A stretch of 45,105 nt of DNA from an uncultured Lewinella sp. (GTDB taxonomy: Bacteria > Bacteroidota > Bacteroidia > Chitinophagales > Saprospiraceae). The stretch's first letter is position 1. Each line of letters begins with the position of its first letter. The notes under the pieces are model-generated. The model was not told the DNA's origin. It worked only from the letters and a program-made list of their open reading frames with translations, and did no database searches. The translations under genes were made by a program, and so were the position numbers. The stretch covers positions 1 to 45,105 of the forward strand of contig CAJXPD010000051.1 of NCBI GenBank assembly GCA_913057785.1. The letters are read 5' to 3'. Of the stretch, positions 39,643-45,105 are shown piece by piece.

Positions 39643-42591
39643 CTACTTTTCTTGCCTTGCAGCACGAAAACGATAAAGTAATACGAGAAGGATAAGTACG
39701 CCCCCTGCTCCTACAGCTAGATAATAAGGATCTCTTCCAAACAATTGGTGATCCTTGGTTTGCAAAGGGAAAGTATCTCCAAGGATCATCAAGTGTGCCC
39801 AATAGCTGGGGGTCGTAAAAGTTGGCGGTGCATTTTCAAGGTATTCCAGTTTGGCTTCCTGTAGTAAAACATCAATAGAAGTTCCCGGATTTTTTTTGGC
39901 CTTTTGATAGAAGGACAAAAGGATATCCTTGGTTGAATAATCGGAGGCTTCCCAAAGTGTGGCCAGTAAGCGATCACAGCCGGCATAAGTAAAAGCACGA
40001 GCTAAACTCCTAACCCCCTCCCCTCTTTGCAGAGCCCCAAAGCCAGTATTACAAGCACTGAGAACTGCCAGATCTGCTCCGATTTGCATATTGTAAACAT
40101 CTGATGCCTTGAGCATAAAATCAATAGAGTCTTGGGCACGGGAAAAGATCAGCGCAGAATTCAAAGGGTATTCGTCATCCACCAGGGCGTGCATCGCCAA
40201 ATGTAGAATCCGATATTGTTCTGCTTGTTCTAAAAAAGTAGCCTTGGTAGCTTCTCGATTGACCCAGGTCTGCCCGCCCAGAATTTTGGCGGCGGCTAGC
40301 ACCTCGTCATCGGAATACTTAAGTCGACCCATTTCCCTATTCTCTCCTTCTAACCTTTCCAAACCTGTGCCTTTGAGGCCTTTCAGCGTGAAATCATCGT
40401 ATTCCAAGCCAAAGCCCGCAAATCCAGAACGAGCTCTTCTGACCCCAAGGCGAGTCCGTCGGTCAGCAAAAGCCAACTGATTCGAATAGCTGTAACTCAA
40501 AGCATATTTCCGTAGTAAATATGGAGCTCTTCTTGCCTGTAGTCCCTGCTTGCTAGGTTCTGTCAACAGAAGTTCGAATGGGAATTGTAACAATAATTCA
40601 TCCGGAATGATTTTCAATCGCTTCAGGTCTCCTACGGTCTCCAAATAAGCTAAGGGCTGAGATAATAACTGCTGGTAAAGAGCATAGGACAGCTGCGAAA
40701 ACTGAGCCTCTACTTCTCCCGGATCAGCTTGCTGCACGATCTCCCGAAAAGCTTGAATACTTGCCTCAAAATCGCGGTCCTTCTCCAGCTCGAAATAGCG
40801 AAACTGGTTCTTGGTCATCAAAAAGATTAGGAGGGTGTTTTCTCCTACAAAGTATTCAATCAGCGCACTTTTATTATCCAACTTTTGCTGTAATGCCTTG
40901 ATGGGAATAGGTTCGATAAAACTATACTTAAGGGCATAGTACCGAGGGTAGTCAGATTCCAATGTGTTCACCATTTCTTCGTAGGCACGTCTTAGGCGAA
41001 ACAAGCTGTCGGGGCCTGTGGCCAGGATGGGATCACTAGGACTTGCTGCCAAGATTTGGGCTTCCAAATTATAATAGGCTTTCTTGAGTTGACGCTCCCT
41101 TCGAAGCATGGCTGAGGGAATCCCCGCAAAGGATTTGGCCTGCTCATTTTGTAAACCTTCCAAGAGGACAAGAGATTTATTCTTAGCGGCCAGTTGGTAA
41201 GCCCTTTCCAGGGCTATTTGATCGCCCGTTTTTTCATACGCATCAAGATAGCTTAGAACTGCTTTTTCATATACCTCCTTCATATCTTCCTGTAATATGT
41301 ATTTGGAAGCACCGTCGGACAGGCCTTGGCGAATCTGATTGAATAGGGTGTCAATTTTTTCATAGGCTTCGAGGGCTGCTGCTAAGGCCTGATTATCACC
41401 AGAGCGATTAGCCATTTCCCGATAGGCTGTTGCTTTTTGACCTAAGGTTTGCGCCAGATAATACCGGTTGGCAACCATTCTGTTTTTAATGATCGGGTTG
41501 GCGTAGAGGGATAAATCACGAGCATCTTCGATCAACTCAGCAATTCCTAATTGGTAATTTTCAAGCCCAGCGGTGAGATTCTGCTGCAATACATCTACAT
41601 CTCCTAAGTTCTCATAAGTGTTTGCAACATGCTCATTCAAATTGGTCTTTTTGAGCGCTTGTTTCAAATCCAGCGCGAGGCGGTAGTAGTATGCGGCACT
41701 GTTTAATTCTCCACTTCTTTTCTCCAGCGTTCCTAACTGATCATAATTCTTAGCCAGTAAATCCTGATAATTACTATCTCTACTAATTTGAATAGAAGCC
41801 TGAAGGTAGTTTCTACTCTCGTTAAATCTCCCATAATCCAAGCTAATGGTGCTTAGATTTTGATAGACCTCAGCTCGACGGCGCGACTCAAAATACCCTG
41901 TCAGCGGAAGCAATAAGCGTAGCGCTTCGTTGAACCTTGCTTCTGCTTCTGCAGTCTTGCCTTGTAGTCGGAGCACGATGCCATAGGTATTGAGAAAATC
42001 CGCCTGGCTATAAGAATCTAATTCAATTTCAGATTGATAAATAGATTCGGCTTGTTGAAGATATCTTTCGGCACTGACATGATCATTCACCTTATGCAGC
42101 AAATACCCCCACTCTTGATATACGGCAGCTTCCTCCCCTGGAATCCGATCTTCTAAGCCTGCATAAATATTGCCCGATCTTCGAAATGCCTCGATACCTG
42201 CATAATATTCTTCTAGCGAAGTATTTACAAGGCCTATCATATAGTGTATATAGGCCGTTTCAGCGTGCAATTCTCCCCAGCAATTCTCATAAGCAGGAAG
42301 AACCTCCTCCTGAAATTTCTCTAGAGCAAAACTCAGACTATCATGGTAGTAAAGGCATACTGCTTTGAGGTAGAAATGCTGGCCCGAAAGGGCACAACTA
42401 GCTTCATCAAGGGCCAACTGCTGCTCTGTAGAGACTAGGAAGTTATAAGCCTCTAAATAGGCGTCTTGCGCCCGTAAGCTGTAGACCGAATCGATGGTGA
42501 TCGTCAACAAGGAGTCTACAGGGGATTGGGACTGGGAATAGGATGCGGAAGCCAATAGCAACACCCAGCAAAATAATAGTAGCTTTTTCAT
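39643..42591 (-). CDS. Exported TPR-CHAT (caspase-like) protein with C-terminal membrane anchor
   Basis: About 982 residues from ATG 42591 (MKKLLLFCWVLL), which gives a signal peptide ending near SASYSQ. The frame is open 36 codons further upstream, but that extension has no signal character. The middle is a long run of TPR-like helices. The C-terminal CHAT domain has a catalytic His in LHLAMHALVDDE and a catalytic Cys in LAVLSACNTGFGALQRGEG, followed by LLATLWEASD. A hydrophobic helix (VGAGGVLILLVLLY) and basic RFRAARQEK end the protein and anchor it in the membrane. CHAT domains are cysteine proteases of the caspase/separase clan. It is next to a secreted subtilase on the same strand. Confidence 0.88.
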   Translation of the reverse strand: MKKLLLFCWVLLLASASYSQSQSPVDSLLTITIDSVYSLRAQDAYLEAYNFLVSTEQQLALDEASCALSGQHFYLKAVCLYYHDSLSFALEKFQEEVLPAYENCWGELHAETAYIHYMIGLVNTSLEEYYAGIEAFRRSGNIYAGLEDRIPGEEAAVYQEWGYLLHKVNDHVSAERYLQQAESIYQSEIELDSYSQADFLNTYGIVLRLQGKTAEAEARFNEALRLLLPLTGYFESRRRAEVYQNLSTISLDYGRFNESRNYLQASIQISRDSNYQDLLAKNYDQLGTLEKRSGELNSAAYYYRLALDLKQALKKTNLNEHVANTYENLGDVDVLQQNLTAGLENYQLGIAELIEDARDLSLYANPIIKNRMVANRYYLAQTLGQKATAYREMANRSGDNQALAAALEAYEKIDTLFNQIRQGLSDGASKYILQEDMKEVYEKAVLSYLDAYEKTGDQIALERAYQLAAKNKSLVLLEGLQNEQAKSFAGIPSAMLRRERQLKKAYYNLEAQILAASPSDPILATGPDSLFRLRRAYEEMVNTLESDYPRYYALKYSFIEPIPIKALQQKLDNKSALIEYFVGENTLLIFLMTKNQFRYFELEKDRDFEASIQAFREIVQQADPGEVEAQFSQLSYALYQQLLSQPLAYLETVGDLKRLKIIPDELLLQFPFELLLTEPSKQGLQARRAPYLLRKYALSYSYSNQLAFADRRTRLGVRRARSGFAGFGLEYDDFTLKGLKGTGLERLEGENREMGRLKYSDDEVLAAAKILGGQTWVNREATKATFLEQAEQYRILHLAMHALVDDEYPLNSALIFSRAQDSIDFMLKASDVYNMQIGADLAVLSACNTGFGALQRGEGVRSLARAFTYAGCDRLLATLWEASDYSTKDILLSFYQKAKKNPGTSIDVLLQEAKLEYLENAPPTFTTPSYWAHLMILGDTFPLQTKDHQLFGRDPYYLAVGAGGVLILLVLLYRFRAARQEK

Positions 42592-42718
42592 ACGAAAAGT
42601 GTAAAATGCAGGTGAAGTCGGGAGAGCAAGCCACAAATCTATTGGAGGGTGAATAGAAGCCTTTTGAACTCCAAAGTTTGACTCTTTCTCGAAGTTCAAA
42701 AGGCCCTAGAGTTTCGGC

Positions 42719-44299
42719 TTATTGCTTAACAAGCTTTTTCATTACGCTTCCGGTAGATCCATGAATCTTCAACAAATATACACCTTGCGGCAAATTTGTA
42801 GCTACTTGTAGATCAATCAACTGTGATCCAGCATCCAATCTTTGTTCGCTTTCTTGAATCAATTTCCCGGTTGAACTTAGAATTTGCAGGTTTACAGGGC
42901 CAGCTTCCTGAAGCTCTAAAGCTATGCGGAAGTGTCCACTTGTCGGATTGGGGAAAACACCTTGCACGAAGGATTTGCTTGAAAACACCAGGCTTTTCCC
43001 CCGATCTTCCGGCGATCCACCCGAGCAATTTTCCGTGAATGCCGTTACAGCACCTGGTCCATCCAAGATGCCACTGGTCAATAACTTTTGACCTAAGTCG
43101 GGATTTTCCTTGACCCCATCCAGGATAGCACACTTGACCTCTTGATAGTCGAAAGGAGCAAGGGTGGCTAATAAACCGGCCACATAGCTCACAAATGGAA
43201 CAGCTTGAGAAGTCCCACTCTTGATTGCCCAGGTAGACCCCATGTAGGTGGAAAGGATCTCTACACCAGGTGCAGCCAAGTCTACTGTGGTTAGACCCGT
43301 ATTCGAAAAATCTGCCAATTGTCCTTCACAATCCGCAGCAGCTACCGATATGATATTGTCTAGTTCGAAGCTAGCTGGGTAGGTGGCTCGTTCGAGAATA
43401 TCATTGTCCTCCTGTTCATTTCCAGCCGCTGCCACAAATAATACATTATTTAATCTGGCCACATCAATAACTTCTCTCAATGGAGGGTTATTGCTTGGAA
43501 CAGCACCGCCCGGAATTTGATAACCAAAACTACATCCAACAATATTGGCACCAGCGTTTACAGCATGATCTATACTGCGGATTACATCACCTAAACTTCC
43601 AGTCCCTTCTTGATCAAAAGCCCGGTAGAACTTCAAGTTAGTCTGAACCTCTGGCCCTAATAGATTTTCCAATGCTACAATACCCCCCGTATGGATACCG
43701 TGTCCATTTTGATCATTAGGAATGTCGTCCCACTCAAAAATGTCTCCGCCAACATCATTCAAATCAACAAATGGATCAAAGTAGGAAGTATGGTGCAAAA
43801 TCGGATATTCTATTCCAGAAAAGGGACCACCAGCATCGACAATGGCTATTTCCGCTTGATATCCTGCATCTTGGCCTGCGGAATTTGGAAGACTTTTAGG
43901 ACGGATATTAAAAACAGATTGTTCGCAGGGATATAGGGGGTCAGGTACCTGTACTTGGAAATCTGGATTATTCATGATGTAGTCCAAGTCGAGGATCACG
44001 TCAAGTCCAACGGACTTCACCTTGGGTTTACCCTTTGCATTTTGCACCACCTCATGTATATCACTGAAGGGATTGAAGATAGAAAAATTAACCACCCATA
44101 GTCTCATGCCAGAAGGGTTAGACATCCAAAGTTCATCTGCATGATACAAACTAATTAAATGATTAATATCATTGGTAGTTGCGTTGTCAGTAAACTTAAT
44201 TAGCAGATGGTTGCTATGGTGATCATTTTGGGCTTGTATCCCACCAAAATTAAGAAGAAAGAAAAATAGGAGAAGTGTTGTAACAGTTGTCTTGTACAT
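42719..44299 (-). CDS. Subtilisin-like (S8) protease with T9SS C-terminal sorting domain
   Basis: A 526-residue protein with a signal peptide (residues 1-23) and an S8 catalytic domain: Asp155 (AIVDAGG), His200 (NGHGIHTGG), oxyanion Asn294 (AAGNEQE) and Ser364 (SGTSQAVP). The last 80 or so residues form a type A T9SS sorting domain (VFPNPTSGHF, LPQGVYLLKI, VMKKLVKQ). It would cross the outer membrane by type IX secretion and be cut or attached at the surface. A propeptide-like segment lies between about 25 and 110. The CHAT protein follows about 130 bases downstream on the same strand. Confidence 0.92.
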   Translation of the reverse strand: MYKTTVTTLLLFFFLLNFGGIQAQNDHHSNHLLIKFTDNATTNDINHLISLYHADELWMSNPSGMRLWVVNFSIFNPFSDIHEVVQNAKGKPKVKSVGLDVILDLDYIMNNPDFQVQVPDPLYPCEQSVFNIRPKSLPNSAGQDAGYQAEIAIVDAGGPFSGIEYPILHHTSYFDPFVDLNDVGGDIFEWDDIPNDQNGHGIHTGGIVALENLLGPEVQTNLKFYRAFDQEGTGSLGDVIRSIDHAVNAGANIVGCSFGYQIPGGAVPSNNPPLREVIDVARLNNVLFVAAAGNEQEDNDILERATYPASFELDNIISVAAADCEGQLADFSNTGLTTVDLAAPGVEILSTYMGSTWAIKSGTSQAVPFVSYVAGLLATLAPFDYQEVKCAILDGVKENPDLGQKLLTSGILDGPGAVTAFTENCSGGSPEDRGKSLVFSSKSFVQGVFPNPTSGHFRIALELQEAGPVNLQILSSTGKLIQESEQRLDAGSQLIDLQVATNLPQGVYLLKIHGSTGSVMKKLVKQ

Positions 44300-44728
44300 G
44301 TTGTCTTTGTTTGTAATGGAAATAGGGAGTACAACTATTATAAATCAGGCGGGAGGGAAACGTGACACCCCAAGATAAAAAAAACATGTCTCCTAGCTCG
44401 GAGACATGCTCTGAATTTAAGACAACTGTAAAAAATGAGTACTTCGTGCTCCATAGGAAACACGATTGTTCTCCCTCTTATAAGCCAGGAATAAGGAATC
44501 GTGACAAGAAAGGCAGACTTAATATTTGATTTTGCTATACGGCAAGAAAAGCAAGCCTGAGACTATGTACTGTGTAACATAAACTCATTCAACTCTACCT
44601 TACCACTAAGCTCTCATCAGTCAAAAATATTTTTCACTTTTCCCTGTCACGTTTGGCACATGGTAGATTTATAATAGATGTAAAGTCTAGAAATAGGCCC
44701 TGGAATACTGCTTTAGACAACTGTAATA
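44300..44728. promoter_or_regulatory. Divergent intergenic region with repeated CGTGACA and GACAACTGTAA motifs
   Basis: This gene-free stretch separates the subtilase from the sigma-factor-like gene. AAACGTGACA (44358-44367) and its exact reverse complement TGTCACGTTT (44645-44654) flank the region, with another CGTGACA at 44500-44506. GACAACTGTAA occurs at 44421-44431 and 44716-44726, each followed within a few bases by ATGA. The first of these opens a 19-residue ORF (44435-44494) of doubtful coding value. The repeats look like operator sites shared by the divergent transcripts (inferred). Confidence 0.45.
44377..44408 (-). terminator. Orphan terminator-like hairpin upstream of the subtilase gene
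   Basis: CATGTCTCC (44385-44393) and GGAGACATG (44400-44408) form a perfect 9-bp stem with a 6-base loop. On the minus strand it is followed by eight U, the form of an intrinsic terminator. It lies 78 bases upstream of the subtilase start in the same reading direction, with no minus-strand gene visible before it. It may be a leader attenuator for the subtilase or the end of a small RNA. Confidence 0.65.
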
Positions 44729-45105
44729 ATGAAACACATGCACCTTAAGCTCCATACCTTTGTTGCCGGTAAGAATGAGGTAGAAATCAGTATCTTGCAA
44801 TTTATTTTTTTGAATGAATCCAAGATTATTGGAACGATTCAAACCGGACTAAAACAATGCAAATCGAAAGCTAATGGGATTGCTGCAAGGGTTTTTGAAG
44901 CCTTGCAACAAAGGTTCTCAGATGATCAAATGTACCAGACAAAGGAACTCTGGGAAGCCACCGATCAGCTGGTGCGCAAGGAAGTTAAGATGCATAACCA
45001 ATTAGTATTCAACAATTTCAACTTAAGCGCTGAAGAGTTTGAGCAAATGCTCAGTGCGCTACAAAAGGGAGATGAGGCTCTCTTTGAGCAGGTGTTCCTC
45101 AGTCA
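44729..45105 (+). CDS. N-terminal part of a possible ECF sigma factor (truncated by the window)
   Basis: An ORF of at least 125 residues, open at the window end. The first 100 or so residues (MKHMHLKLHTFVAG, then helical segments) match nothing I recognise. The last visible stretch EEFEQMLSALQKGDEALFE reads like the start of sigma-70 region 2 in ECF sigma factors (LxxGDExxFexvF). It is divergent from the secreted subtilase and CHAT genes. The call depends on only about 20 residues, so it is tentative. Confidence 0.5.
   Translation, partial: MKHMHLKLHTFVAGKNEVEISILQFIFLNESKIIGTIQTGLKQCKSKANGIAARVFEALQQRFSDDQMYQTKELWEATDQLVRKEVKMHNQLVFNNFNLSAEEFEQMLSALQKGDEALFEQVFLS

Noticed and set aside
44435..44494. 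19-codon ORF in the subtilase-sigma spacer
   Set aside because: It has a start preceded by the same GACAACTGTAA motif as the sigma-like gene, but it is too short and unconserved within the window to support as a gene. It is noted only as part of the repeat.
1..45105. CRISPR arrays, tRNA or rRNA genes and insertion sequences
   Set aside because: No regularly spaced direct repeats, no tRNA cloverleaf pattern, no rRNA segments and no transposase genes were noticed while reading both strands by eye. A covariance-model scan could still find a small RNA.

Overview
The window looks like a chromosomal segment of a Bacteroidota bacterium, probably of the Saprospiria (Lewinella or Haliscomenobacter type). 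The evidence is a subtilase with a C-terminal type IX secretion sorting domain, a TonB-dependent receptor with a carboxypeptidase-regulatory-like N-terminus, the gene order rplM-rpsI-rpsB-tsf-pyrH, grasp-with-spasm maturation genes, and candidate promoters of the TAnnTTTG type. Genus and species cannot be fixed from the sequence alone.

Region 1 (47 to about 27.8 kb) is a large biosynthetic cluster that mixes two chemistries. One is a type II polyketide/aryl-polyene set: a MIO ammonia lyase, a PaaK-like AMP ligase, an ACP, two intact ketosynthases, a cysteine-less chain-length factor, a truncated ketosynthase-like protein, two hotdog dehydratases, two FabG-type reductases, a thioesterase, an LPLAT-type acyltransferase, a glycosyltransferase, two SAM methyltransferases and a phosphopantetheinyl transferase. 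The other is a RiPP (ribosomal peptide) set: two pairs of tiny precursor-like genes (927 and 1265; 10315 and 10665), an asparagine-synthetase-like protein, a grasp-with-spasm ATP-grasp ligase, a SPASM-type partner that has lost its cluster cysteines, an M50 membrane protease with a PqqD/RRE-like N-terminus, and a CPBP membrane protease. The acyltransferase appears to carry a C-terminal PqqD/RRE-like domain. This suggests, as inference only, that the polyene acyl chain is placed on a leader-bearing peptide. If so, this is a hybrid aryl-polyene/RiPP pathway that I do not recognise as described. The flexirubin genes darA/darB and the usual aryl-polyene export genes (LolA, MMPL) are not in the window. 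A DUF559 gene bracketed by inverted palindromic repeats sits inside the cluster.

Region 2 (27.8-34.7 kb) is mostly housekeeping: an HD-domain protein, an HtrA/DegP protease, a ComF-like phosphoribosyltransferase, a small double-glycine-leader peptide gene, and the translation operon rplM-rpsI-rpsB-tsf-pyrH on the minus strand with recognisable terminators and a promoter.

Region 3 (34.8-45.1 kb), mostly minus strand, holds a large lipoprotein of unknown function, a PAQR/hemolysin III protein, an M14 carboxypeptidase, an exported TPR-CHAT protease-like protein and a T9SS-secreted subtilase. A divergent, truncated gene at the right edge begins like an ECF sigma factor. The spacer between the subtilase and that gene holds repeated CGTGACA motifs and an orphan terminator-like hairpin.
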